Below, piece after piece: positions 41,535-49,759 of a stretch of DNA of 64,000 nt. The DNA comes from Skermanella aerolata KACC 11604 (lineage in GTDB: Bacteria; Pseudomonadota; Alphaproteobacteria; Azospirillales; Azospirillaceae): the NCBI RefSeq assembly GCF_000936425.1, contig NZ_AVFK01000033.1:1-64000 (forward strand). Direction: 5' to 3'. The notes under the pieces were generated by a model. That model was given only the letters and a program-made list of their open reading frames with translations, did not search any database and had not been told where the DNA came from. The translations under genes and the position numbers were made by a program. How positions within the stretch are numbered: the stretch's first letter is position 1; each line of letters begins with the position of its first letter.

Positions 41535-42100
41535 GGGTTTTCCGATCTCCTTGGCCTGATGATGGGGCCTGATGGTGTTGCCAAATAGTACTGCCATCCC
41601 CTCGGGGGGCGCGCCGTACTGTGGCGCAATCGCAACGGGTCCGAGGAAGTGTTGTCCGCGATGGACGACATGGATGCGCAGCCGCCTGTCTCAGCGCCTG
41701 TCTGAGCCATAAACGCATTCAAGCCAAATAGGTTTCGATAAGGCCTGCATCTACATGCAGCCGGTACAGTACAGTAATTTTTATTGGAGATTACATACCC
41801 ACACAAACAACAAAGTCCTCAAGCTGCCAGGACTTCCCAATTTATTATTATCCGCTAGCAATTATTGCTGCACAAAATTCCATCATTATGCCCGTCTAAT
41901 GCCTCTTTCATCGTATCAGACCTGTCGGTTGCTGATTAATGATGCTCAACCTGCTGCAACATAAACGTTCTTGCGGCTGATGGTAATCCAATCGTATTAA
42001 TACCAAACCCTGGAAGGCCTATGACGTATGTGATAAACACCTGCTCCTGAGAGAAACAAGCCTGTTTCGAAAAAATTCAAAGAGCAATGGAGTGTCGCAA
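41535..42100. other. Intergenic region between the NAGGN operon and ompW, no gene seen
   Basis: 566 bases. The first ~200 are GC-rich; the stretch from about 41755 to 42000 is strikingly AT-rich for this replicon. No open frame has a family resemblance. Promoters for both the divergent NAGGN operon and ompW must lie here; I could not identify boxes with confidence. Confidence 0.5.
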
Positions 42101-42772
42101 ATGTCTCGTTCCTGGCGTGTCGCCTGTGCCGTTTCCGCCCTGACCGCAGCCCTGTATGCCGCGGGCACTCCGGCTCCGGCCAGCGCCGAGGAAATCGCCT
42201 TCAAGCCGAAGGCCGCCGGTGACATCAACATCCGCCTGCGCGGCATCGGCGTCGTCCCGACCGAGCGTGGCGACATCAAGACCGCCAGCGGCGTCGACAC
42301 CACCCTGAACGCCCGTCTCGGCAACGCCTACGTTCCGGAAGTCGACGTTTCCTACTTCCTGACGCCGAACATCGCGCTCGAGCTGATCGCCGCCACCACC
42401 AAGCATGAAGTCGACGCCTCCAACGGCCTCGACATGGGCAGCGTATGGCTGCTGCCGCCGACCCTGACGGTTCAGTACCACTTCGCCCCGACCGCGCGCT
42501 TCAGCCCCTATGTCGGCGCCGGCCTGAACTACACCATCTTCTACAACGAGAAGAAGGGCGCCCTGCGCTCGATCAGCTACGACGACAACATCGGCTACGC
42601 CCTCCAGGCCGGTATCGACTATGCCATCGCCGGCGCCTGGTCGCTCAACCTGGACGTCAAGAAGCTGTGGCTGAACACCGACGTCAAGGCCAACCTGGGC
42701 GGCACCGCCCTGAAGGCCGACGTGGACATCAACCCCTGGATCTTCGGCGTCGGCGTCGGCTATCGCTTCTAG
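42101..42772 (+). CDS. ompW: OmpW family outer membrane protein
   Basis: 223 residues from ATG 42101, GGAG at 8 bases (a GTG three codons earlier is unlikely). Signal peptide about 1-28 (PAPASAEEIAF). The mature part has NIRLRGIGVVPTERGDIKTA, VPEVDVSYFLTPNIALELIA, LPPTLTVQYHFAP, RFSPYVGAGLNYTIFY and a terminal VGVGYRF ending in Phe as outer-membrane beta-barrels do. OmpW-like proteins form an eight-stranded barrel with a hydrophobic channel. Followed by a strong terminator. Confidence 0.93.
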   Translation: MSRSWRVACAVSALTAALYAAGTPAPASAEEIAFKPKAAGDINIRLRGIGVVPTERGDIKTASGVDTTLNARLGNAYVPEVDVSYFLTPNIALELIAATTKHEVDASNGLDMGSVWLLPPTLTVQYHFAPTARFSPYVGAGLNYTIFYNEKKGALRSISYDDNIGYALQAGIDYAIAGAWSLNLDVKKLWLNTDVKANLGGTALKADVDINPWIFGVGVGYRF

Positions 42773-42804
42773 TTCCCGATCCGGCCTCGAAACCGGATAA
42801 AGTA

Positions 42805-42836
42805 AACGCGGCGGACCCCGGTCCGCCGCGTTTTCA
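42805..42836 (+). terminator. Rho-independent terminator after ompW
   Basis: AACGCGGCGGAC (42805-42816) pairs perfectly with GTCCGCCGCGTT around CCCG and is followed by TTTTC. Strong. Confidence 0.88.
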
Positions 42837-42877
42837 TTTTCTCGGGCGCCGTCCCACTCGGTCCGGAGCACGCTAAC

Positions 42878-42907
42878 GTAGGTCGGGCCTCTTCAGCCCG
42901 ACATCTA
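42878..42907. repeat. REP-like hairpin (GTCGGGC/GCCCGAC)
   Basis: GTAGGTCGGGCC then CTTCAGCCCGAC at 42879-42902 is a short palindromic unit of the REP type, common in proteobacterial intergenic DNA. It lies after ompW and at the end of the mrp operon and may also act as a weak terminator for the latter. Confidence 0.55.
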
Positions 42908-42948
42908 ACGCCCCTGACCGGTCGAACACCTTCCGCCTTTGGCATAAC

Positions 42949-43323
42949 TCACCGCTCCCGTGCCTCGTCCTCCTTACGCTTCGGCACCTCGTACCGCTCG
43001 CGCAGCTCGTCGATCACCGTTCCCGACCACAGCTTGACACCCGTCACATAGGCGGCGCGGCCGATCATGTGCGACGCCACCGGGACCGTCAGCAGCAGGA
43101 AGAAGATCGCGGCGATGGCCCGCGCCACGATCTCGCCGCCGCCGTACAGAACAGCCACGGCCAGCAGGATCATGCCGGCCCCGACCGTCCCGGCCTTGCT
43201 CGATGCGTGCATGCGGATCAGGACGTCCGGCAGCCGCAGGACGCCCAGCGCGCTGATCAGCGAGAAGACTCCTCCCCCCACCAGCAACACGCCCGCCAGG
43301 ATTTCCAGGATGGTCCCGATCAT
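42949..43323 (-). CDS. mrpG: Mrp Na+/H+ antiporter subunit G
   Basis: 124 residues with three membrane helices (about 1-25, 38-60, 65-88). ILAGVLLVGGGVFSLISALGVLRLPDVLIRMHASSKAGTVGAG is the family signature, with the conserved RLPD..RMHA segment. Last of seven subunits; its start overlaps the subunit F stop by four bases. The C-terminal tail (VPKRKEDEARER) is charged and cytoplasmic. Confidence 0.93.
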   Translation of the reverse strand: MIGTILEILAGVLLVGGGVFSLISALGVLRLPDVLIRMHASSKAGTVGAGMILLAVAVLYGGGEIVARAIAAIFFLLLTVPVASHMIGRAAYVTGVKLWSGTVIDELRERYEVPKRKEDEARER

Positions 43324-43634
43324 GGACTGGGATCCTCCATCTTGTGCAGATGGCGCCCGCGCCGTTCCAGGAAGCGCGCATAGGCGACGGTTCCAAGGAA
43401 GGCCACCAGGGCCAGTGCGATGGCGGCATCCAGGAAGACCGGCTGGTCCTCCCGGATCGCGAACAGGGCGATCATGCCCACCGCCAGCAAGGTCAGCAGG
43501 TCCAGCGCCACGATCCGGTCGGGCAGCGACGGCCCCCGCACCAGCCGGACGAAGGCGATGACGATCGACACCAGCAGAAGGATGAAGGTGATCTCGATCG
43601 ACCAGTTGAGGAAAGGCGAAAGGTCATTTCTCAT
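43320..43634 (-). CDS. mrpF: Mrp Na+/H+ antiporter subunit F
   Basis: 104 residues with three hydrophobic helices. RLVRGPSLPDRIVALDLLTLLAVGMIALFAIREDQPVFLDAAIALALVAFLGTVAYARFLERRG is typical of MrpF. Start overlaps subunit E by four bases, and its stop overlaps subunit G. Confidence 0.93.
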   Translation of the reverse strand: MRNDLSPFLNWSIEITFILLLVSIVIAFVRLVRGPSLPDRIVALDLLTLLAVGMIALFAIREDQPVFLDAAIALALVAFLGTVAYARFLERRGRHLHKMEDPSP

Positions 43635-44104
43635 CGCATCACCTCCAGCAGCCGGCGTTCCATGCCGTTCTTGATTTCCGCCCGGATTTGCTCCGGATCG
43701 TCCACGAACATGGCGTGGACATAAAGCGACTTGCGGTCCGGCGCCACATCGAGCGTCAGGGTGCCCGGCGTCAGGGTGATCAGGTTGGCGAGCAGCGTGA
43801 TCTCCAGGTCGGTCTTCGCCTCGATCGGCACCTCGATGACGCCCGGCCGGGCATAGATCGGCGGCGTCACCACGTCATAGGCGACCCGGAGGCTCGACAC
43901 GACCAGTTCCTTCAGGAAGTAGAAGAAGAAGCCGATGATCCGCCACAGCCTGCCGTAATAGGGGCTGTCGCCGAACATCGGCCGCGCGATCCACAGCGTG
44001 GCATATCCCACGGCGAAGCCGACCGCGAGCCCGCCAAGGCTGAACGAGCCCGTCACCACCTGCCAGACGATGGCAAGCGCCATATTGAGCATGAACAGCG
44101 TCAT
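43631..44104 (-). CDS. mrpE: Mrp Na+/H+ antiporter subunit E
   Basis: 157 residues. Two membrane helices precede a cytoplasmic region with VIEVPIEAKTDLEITLLANLITLTPGTLTLDVAPDRKSLYVHAMFVDD, the characteristic MrpE segment. Start overlaps subunit D by four bases. Confidence 0.93.
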   Translation of the reverse strand: MTLFMLNMALAIVWQVVTGSFSLGGLAVGFAVGYATLWIARPMFGDSPYYGRLWRIIGFFFYFLKELVVSSLRVAYDVVTPPIYARPGVIEVPIEAKTDLEITLLANLITLTPGTLTLDVAPDRKSLYVHAMFVDDPEQIRAEIKNGMERRLLEVMR

Positions 44105-45627
44105 GGCCGCGCTCCCAGGACAGCATCGATGTAACCGGCCGGGTTCAGCAACTCAGCCGAAGCACGCGTCGCCAGATCGAGGAACGGCTGCGTCCATAGA
44201 CCGATCGCGACGGTCAAGGCCGCGAACACGACGATCGGACCGATCAGCAGCACCCGCTCGCTCACCGTCAGGTCGCCGATGCTCAGGCTCCTGTCGTCGC
44301 CGTCGGGATGGGGCTTCCAGAACGCCTCGACCCAGATCTTGGTCATGGAGAACATCGTCAGCAATCCGACCAGGATCGCGACGGCGGCGATGACCCAGGA
44401 CTCGATCTCGAGGCTGGCGCGGATCAGGACGAACTTCGCCCAGAAGCCCGACAGCGGCGGGATGCCGGCAAGGCTGAGCGCCGGGATCAGGAACAGCACA
44501 GCCAGCAGCGGCGAGGACTTGTAGAGCCCGCCGATCTTCTTCAGGTCCATCGATCCGGTCAGACGCTTGGCGACGCCGGCCACCAGGAACAGGTTGGTCT
44601 TCACGATGATGTGGTGGACCAGATAGAACACCGCCCCGATCAGGCCGAGCGGCGTATAGAGCGCCAGTCCCATGATCATGTAGCCGATCTGGCTGATGAT
44701 GTGGAACGACAGGATGCGCCTGATCTCGTTCTGCGCCGCCGCACCCAGGACCCCTGTCAGCATCGTCAGCCCAGCCACCACCAGCAGGGCGTCGTGAGTG
44801 TAGCCGACATCGTCCGTGAAGATCAGCGTGAAGGTGCGCACCAGCGCATAGACGCCGACCTTGGTCAGCAGGCCTGCGAAGATGGCGGAAACCGCCACTG
44901 CCGGCGTGTGGTACGAGGCCGGCAGCCAGAAGAACAGCGGGAACACGGCCGACTTGATGCCGAACGCGATCATGAACATCACGGCCACGGTCGTCATCAT
45001 GCCGCGCTGCTCGACCTGGGGTACCCTCACTGCCAGATCCGCCATGTTCAGGGTGCCGGTCATCCCGTAGAGAACGGCGACGGCGATCAGGAACATCACG
45101 GTGGAGACAAGGTTGATCGCCGCGTACTTGATCGCCCCGTCGAGCTGGACCTTCTCCGACCCCAGGGCCAGCAGCGCGAAGGAGGCGATCAGCATCACCT
45201 CGAACCAGACATACAGGTTGAACAGGTCGCCGGTGATGAAGGACCCGGTGACCCCCGTCAGCAGCACGTGGTAGAGCGGATGGAAGCCGCTGCGCTCCCG
45301 GTTCTCGTCGACGTCGCGCAGGCTGTAGAGCCCGACGCCCAAGCCCATGATCCCGGTGATCAGCACCATGACGGCGCTCAGATGGTCGGCCACCAGCGTG
45401 ATGCCGAAGGGGGCGGGCCACTGGCCCATCTGCCCCGCCAGGATGCCGCCCTGCCAGACCTGCGCCATCAGCAGCAGCGCCGCGACCAAATGTGCACCCG
45501 CGCCGGCGGCGCTGACGATCCGCTGAAGGTCTCGCCGGGTGGCCAGCAGGATGCACAGTACCGCCGTCGTCATCGGAACAGCGATGGGGGCCACCAGATA
45601 CCAGCTCAACATAGCCCCGCTCACCAT
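44101..45627 (-). CDS. mrpD: Mrp Na+/H+ antiporter subunit D (complex I ND5-like)
   Basis: About 508 residues from ATG 45627. A TTG at 45657 would overlap subunit C by four bases, and ATG 45612 best matches family starts, so the start is not settled. About 14 membrane helices follow. The proton-translocating antiporter core is visible: LYVWFEVMLIASFALLALG, AAINLVSTVMFLIAVAVLYG, FPLFFWLPASYHTPAVAVSAIFAGLLTKVGVYALVR with the conserved Lys. A homologue of the complex I antiporter subunits. Confidence 0.92.
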   Translation of the reverse strand: MVSGAMLSWYLVAPIAVPMTTAVLCILLATRRDLQRIVSAAGAGAHLVAALLLMAQVWQGGILAGQMGQWPAPFGITLVADHLSAVMVLITGIMGLGVGLYSLRDVDENRERSGFHPLYHVLLTGVTGSFITGDLFNLYVWFEVMLIASFALLALGSEKVQLDGAIKYAAINLVSTVMFLIAVAVLYGMTGTLNMADLAVRVPQVEQRGMMTTVAVMFMIAFGIKSAVFPLFFWLPASYHTPAVAVSAIFAGLLTKVGVYALVRTFTLIFTDDVGYTHDALLVVAGLTMLTGVLGAAAQNEIRRILSFHIISQIGYMIMGLALYTPLGLIGAVFYLVHHIIVKTNLFLVAGVAKRLTGSMDLKKIGGLYKSSPLLAVLFLIPALSLAGIPPLSGFWAKFVLIRASLEIESWVIAAVAILVGLLTMFSMTKIWVEAFWKPHPDGDDRSLSIGDLTVSERVLLIGPIVVFAALTVAIGLWTQPFLDLATRASAELLNPAGYIDAVLGARP

Positions 45628-45653
45628 AGACTCGTTCAAGATTAGGGGCTCGT

Positions 45654-46100
45654 TCAAGATTGCGGGCTCCCGAGATTCTCGACCCGCCTGGACGCGTCGC
45701 GCACATGCAGGCGGCCGGGCTCCTCCGGCTCGGGAATGTCCTGGTCGGGATGCGGCGGCTCGGCCAGACGCATGCGATCGCTGTCCACCGTGCCCAGCTC
45801 CTGATAACCGCGATAGACCAGCACCAGCGCGAAGGCCAGCAAGCCGAAGCTGATGACGATGGCGGTCAGGATCAGGGCCTGGGGCAGCGGGTTGGAATAG
45901 ACACCGGTCAGCGCCTTCTCTCCCAGCCCGATCAGCGGAGGCAACCCCTCGGTCATGCCGCCTGCCGCGAAGATCACGAAGTTGGCGGCATTGCTCAGCA
46001 GGATCAGGCCGAACAGCACGCGCACGAGGTTATGGCTGAGCAGCAGATAGACGCTGCCGGCGGCCATGACGCCGACCGTGAAGGCGACGAGGGTTTCCAC
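45654..46100 (-). CDS. mrpC: Mrp Na+/H+ antiporter subunit C (NuoK-like)
   Basis: 148 residues from GTG 46100, which shares one base with the subunit B stop; the longer frame upstream is out-of-frame sequence of subunit B. Three helices (about 4-25, 28-50, 70-98), with LLLSHNLVRVLFGLILLSNAANFVIFAAG and NPLPQALILTAIVISFGLLAFALVL as in MrpC/NuoK. An extended, polar C-terminal tail (about 35 residues) is unusual. Confidence 0.92.
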   Translation of the reverse strand: METLVAFTVGVMAAGSVYLLLSHNLVRVLFGLILLSNAANFVIFAAGGMTEGLPPLIGLGEKALTGVYSNPLPQALILTAIVISFGLLAFALVLVYRGYQELGTVDSDRMRLAEPPHPDQDIPEPEEPGRLHVRDASRRVENLGSPQS

Positions 46101-46519
46101 TAGACGTCCTCCTCTTCCAGCGCCAGCACGATGGTCAGCACCGCGCCGATCACGACCAGGAACACGCCGACGTCGAACAAGAGGGGAGTCCCGACATGGA
46201 ACACCGCGTCGCCTTCTCCCCAATGCAGCCAACCGGCCGTCAGGAAGGCATCTCCCATGACGGCGGAAAACAGCCCGGCGGCGATGGCGCACAGCATGCC
46301 GACGCCGGCGATCGATCGGGGATCGAACACCAGCACGGTGCGCAACGCCCTGGGACCGAAGGCGATGGAATGGAGCGCGAAGGCGCTGGCGGCGATCAGT
46401 CCGCCGATGAAGCCGCCGCCCGGCTCGTTATGGCCGCGCAGCAGGATGAAGAAGGAGAACAGCAGCATCAGGCTCAGCAGAAGCCGGGTCGCCGTCCTCA
46501 GGATAAGGCTGTCCATCAT
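46100..46519 (-). CDS. mrpB: Mrp Na+/H+ antiporter subunit B
   Basis: 139 residues with four helices. [46 protein letters not shown] is the diagnostic MrpB motif ([13 protein letters not shown]). Overlaps subunit A by four bases. The ATG at 46516 is an alternative second Met. Confidence 0.94.
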   Translation of the reverse strand: MMDSLILRTATRLLLSLMLLFSFFILLRGHNEPGGGFIGGLIAASAFALHSIAFGPRALRTVLVFDPRSIAGVGMLCAIAAGLFSAVMGDAFLTAGWLHWGEGDAVFHVGTPLLFDVGVFLVVIGAVLTIVLALEEEDV

Positions 46520-48897
46520 GACCGGTCTCCCGTCTCGGGCTTGCTATCGCCTACGGTCTTCGTGTCGCCTACGGGCGGTTCCCTGCGGGGTCGGGCCTTC
46601 AACAGCGCGAACGCCCCCAGCCCGGCGGTCGCCACGACCAGGATTTCGCCCAGCGTATCCATCGCCCGGAAATCGACCAGGATTACGTTGACCACGTTCC
46701 GGCCGAAACCTTCCGTGTAGCTCCGCTCCGCGAAGTACTCGCTCAGGTCCAGCGGGATCGGCAGGTCGATCACGGCCAGCATCACCGCCGTCACGACGGC
46801 GCCGAAGGCGACCGCGATGACGCCGTCTCGCACGGCGCTCCGCCGGTCGGGCCGCGCGAAGGCGGTCAGGCGCGGCAGGCGGGCCAGCACGAGGGCCACG
46901 ATGATGACCACCAGGGTTTCCACCATGAATTGGGTGATCGCCACGTCCGGCGCTCCGTACAGCAGGAAGATCAGCGCGATCACCACGCCGACCACGCCCA
47001 GCGACAGGATGGCGACCAGCCGGGATTCCGCCATGACGGCAGCCACCGTAGACGCCAGAACGATCAGCGACAGCGCCCAGGCCGAATACGGCGCTCCCGC
47101 CGCCGCCGTCAGGGATGGGGCGACAAGCGCTCCCTTGACCACCATCGTTCCACCCACCGCAAGGGTCGTGAAGCCGATCGTGAACATGATGTAGTGGCGC
47201 AGGTAGCCCGACTGGATCACCCGCGTCTGGAGCAGCGCCACCCTGACCAGTCCCTTCAGGATCCGGTCCCAGCCGCGGTCCGAATCGTAGCCCAGCGCGC
47301 TGGCGATGCCGTCCAGCGCCGCCTTGACCCGCGGCCATCCCAGATACATCGCGGCGCCCAGCGCTACCGTGACGGCGCTCAGCGCCAACGGCATCGTGAA
47401 GCCGCCCCAGAGATAGACATGGACATCCATGGGAGCGCCCGTCAGGGAGGCGGCGACGGGCGCCACGAACCAGCGCTCCAGCGCACCGTTAAAGACGCCC
47501 AGCCCAAGGCCGATACCCGCCAGCACGACGGGACCCAGCCACAGGCTGACCGGCGCCTCGTGGGCATGGCCGGCAGCTTCGGTCCGCCGTCCCAGGAACG
47601 GCTTAACGAACACCAGCCCCGCCGTCACGATCATCAGGGCATTGGATGCTACCATGGCGGCGGTCGCCAGCCAGCCGAGCAGCGCCATCTCCCCCTCACC
47701 CAGGCCGACGGTGCTGGAATACATGAACTCCTTGCCGATGAACCCCAGGAACGGGGGCAGGCCGGCGTTCGACAGCGCCGCCAGACCGATCGCCGCAGCC
47801 GTGACCGGCATCAGCGCCAGCAATCCGCCGAGCTGCGTCACCTCCCGCGTGCCGGCCTCGTGATCGACGGCTCCGACGCCCATGAACAGCGCGCCCTTGT
47901 AGCAGGCATGGGCCAGCAGATAGACGGTGAAGGTTTCGACCGCATAGGTGTTGCCGATGCCAATCAGCATCGTCAACTGGCCCAGGGCCGTGATCGTGGT
48001 ATAGGCCAGGATGCGCTTCAGGTCGGTCTGGCGGACCGCCAGGATGGCTCCCAGCAGAGCAGTGACCGCCCCGAACGACACCAGCGTCACGGTCCAGACC
48101 TCCGTCCCGCCCAGCGTCGGCGCCAGCCGCGCCATCAGGTAGACGCCGGCCTTGACCATGGTGGCGGAGTGCAGGTAGGCGCTGACCGGCGTCGGCGCGT
48201 CCATCGCATTGGGCAGCCAGAAATGGAAAGGGAACTGCGCGGACTTGGTGAAGGTCCCGGCCAGGATCAGGATCAGGATCGCCAGGTAATACGGGTGCTC
48301 CCGCAGCATATCGCCCTGACCGACCAGTTCCGTCAGCTCGAACGAACCGCCGGTGAGGCCGAGTAGGATCAGCCCCGCCATCATCACCAAGCCGCCCATC
48401 GAGGTCACCAGCAGAGCCTGCAAGGCGGAGCGGCGCGACTGCGGGCTGTCGTGCAGATAGCCGATCAGCAGGAAGGACGTGACGCTGGTCAACTCCCAGA
48501 AGACGATCAGGGAGACGATATTGTCCGCCAGCACGACGCCCAGCATCGACGCCATGAAGGCCAGGATGAACAGGAAGAAGCGCGGCAGCATCGGGTCGCC
48601 GTGCAGGTATCCGCCGCAATAGACCACGATCAGCGTGCCGATGCCGCAGATCAGCAGCGCGAAGGTGAGGCTCAGTCCGTCCAGGTAGAACGACAGGTTG
48701 ACACCCAGACCGGGTATCCAGGCGACGACTTCGCGCACGGTCCCGCCCGCCGCGATCTCGGGGACGAAGCCGACGAACCAGACAGTCGCCGCCGCCGGGA
48801 CAACCGCCAGCACCCAGCCGGCAATCCGTGGCAATCTTCGTGCGACAATTGGTGCCAGTAGCGACCATACAAAGATGCCGAGAATAGCGCTCAGCAT
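46516..48897 (-). CDS. mrpA: Mrp Na+/H+ antiporter subunit A (ND5-like, with MbhD/E-type C-terminus)
   Basis: 793 residues and about 21 helices, the normal size for MrpA of seven-gene systems. The N-terminal ND5-like part has [72 protein letters not shown]. The C-terminal part has [26 protein letters not shown] and [46 protein letters not shown]. First gene of the leftward operon A-B-C-D-E-F-G, exporting Na+ in exchange for H+ at high pH or salt. Confidence 0.94.
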   Translation of the reverse strand: MLSAILGIFVWSLLAPIVARRLPRIAGWVLAVVPAAATVWFVGFVPEIAAGGTVREVVAWIPGLGVNLSFYLDGLSLTFALLICGIGTLIVVYCGGYLHGDPMLPRFFLFILAFMASMLGVVLADNIVSLIVFWELTSVTSFLLIGYLHDSPQSRRSALQALLVTSMGGLVMMAGLILLGLTGGSFELTELVGQGDMLREHPYYLAILILILAGTFTKSAQFPFHFWLPNAMDAPTPVSAYLHSATMVKAGVYLMARLAPTLGGTEVWTVTLVSFGAVTALLGAILAVRQTDLKRILAYTTITALGQLTMLIGIGNTYAVETFTVYLLAHACYKGALFMGVGAVDHEAGTREVTQLGGLLALMPVTAAAIGLAALSNAGLPPFLGFIGKEFMYSSTVGLGEGEMALLGWLATAAMVASNALMIVTAGLVFVKPFLGRRTEAAGHAHEAPVSLWLGPVVLAGIGLGLGVFNGALERWFVAPVAASLTGAPMDVHVYLWGGFTMPLALSAVTVALGAAMYLGWPRVKAALDGIASALGYDSDRGWDRILKGLVRVALLQTRVIQSGYLRHYIMFTIGFTTLAVGGTMVVKGALVAPSLTAAAGAPYSAWALSLIVLASTVAAVMAESRLVAILSLGVVGVVIALIFLLYGAPDVAITQFMVETLVVIIVALVLARLPRLTAFARPDRRSAVRDGVIAVAFGAVVTAVMLAVIDLPIPLDLSEYFAERSYTEGFGRNVVNVILVDFRAMDTLGEILVVATAGLGAFALLKARPRREPPVGDTKTVGDSKPETGDRS

Positions 48898-49132
48898 CGG
48901 CGGACTTCATCCGCGAGTTTCATGATGCCCCTCCGGCGCCGCTGACTGTTGATTTTGTTCGAAAAGTCGCGGGCTATATGGGGCTAGCCAAGTATGTTTC
49001 AACCGAAGAGTTTTTATTTGAATTTTATAAAAAAGAAACCATAGCATACCCAGCGACAGCTTGCCGCGCATATCCCTTCCCCTTACCGGCCTATAGTTCC
49101 CGTAAAAGGGGAGACAGGTACAGGGGTGTTAG

Positions 49133-49312
49133 ATGTCGGACCGCGCTATCGTGGCGTTGGGAGTATGGCTCCTATTGCTCGTTCTCGTCGGCACGGCGAC
49201 CATCGGGATTGCCGTAGTGTTGTCGATCGGGATCGGAACAGGCATAGCGGCGCTGGCGACGATGCTGTTCGTCGCCTCGCGCCGCCGTTCGAGTGGCCGA
49301 GAAAGGGTCTGA
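49133..49312 (+). CDS. Small hydrophobic membrane protein
   Basis: 59 residues, starting at ATG 49133 after CAGGGGTG. The translation begins MSDRAIVALGVWLLLLVLVG and continues with a second hydrophobic stretch rich in Ile, Ala and Gly, ending with a basic SRRRSSGRERV tail. Two transmembrane helices with the C-terminus inside are likely. No family recognised. It faces away from the mrp operon and stops six bases from the convergent copper-storage gene. Confidence 0.55.
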   Translation: MSDRAIVALGVWLLLLVLVGTATIGIAVVLSIGIGTGIAALATMLFVASRRRSSGRERV

Positions 49313-49318
49313 TCCAGG

Positions 49319-49651
49319 TTATGCAGCCATGTCCCGGCAGGACGCGGAGCAGCGCCGGCACATCTCGACGCATTGAAGCATCTGCTGGTCGCCTCCAGCC
49401 ATTCGCTCGCAATCGTTCGCGCATTGCTGGCAGATCTCCGCGCAGGCTCCGCATGTCAGCCGATGAAGCGGGCTGCCTCGTGTCATGAAATCGGCGCTGG
49501 TAGCACAAATCTGCGCGCAGTCCAGCAGCATGCGGATATGTCCCTGATCGGCATGCTTGCCACCGACGCCCAGGCAATGGGTGACGGTCTTCATGCAGAT
49601 GGTGTGACACTCGGTGCAGTTACGGATGCACTCGTCCATGCTGACGGCCAT
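49319..49651 (-). CDS. Cys-rich four-helix-bundle copper storage protein (Csp-like, DUF326)
   Basis: 110 residues from ATG 49651, with AAGGAG ahead; the longer frame is not needed. Sixteen Cys lie in repeated CxxxC spacings along helices: MDECIRNCTECHTICMKTVTHC, DCAQICATSADF, LTCGACAEICQQCANDC and QCVEMCRRCSASC. This is the four-helix copper-binding type, in which Cys line the core and store many Cu(I) ions. No signal peptide is evident from this start, pointing to the cytosolic Csp3-like class. Confidence 0.9.
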   Translation of the reverse strand: MAVSMDECIRNCTECHTICMKTVTHCLGVGGKHADQGHIRMLLDCAQICATSADFMTRGSPLHRLTCGACAEICQQCANDCERMAGGDQQMLQCVEMCRRCSASCRDMAA

Positions 49652-49759
49652 GGCATCTCCTTCCGGATTGGGGAGTGATGCCGCACCCAACATCCGCGCG
49701 CCGGACAGGTTCCTGATTTTCCGCCGAGGATTGGACGGCTCCTCCGCAATGCCGCCCGA

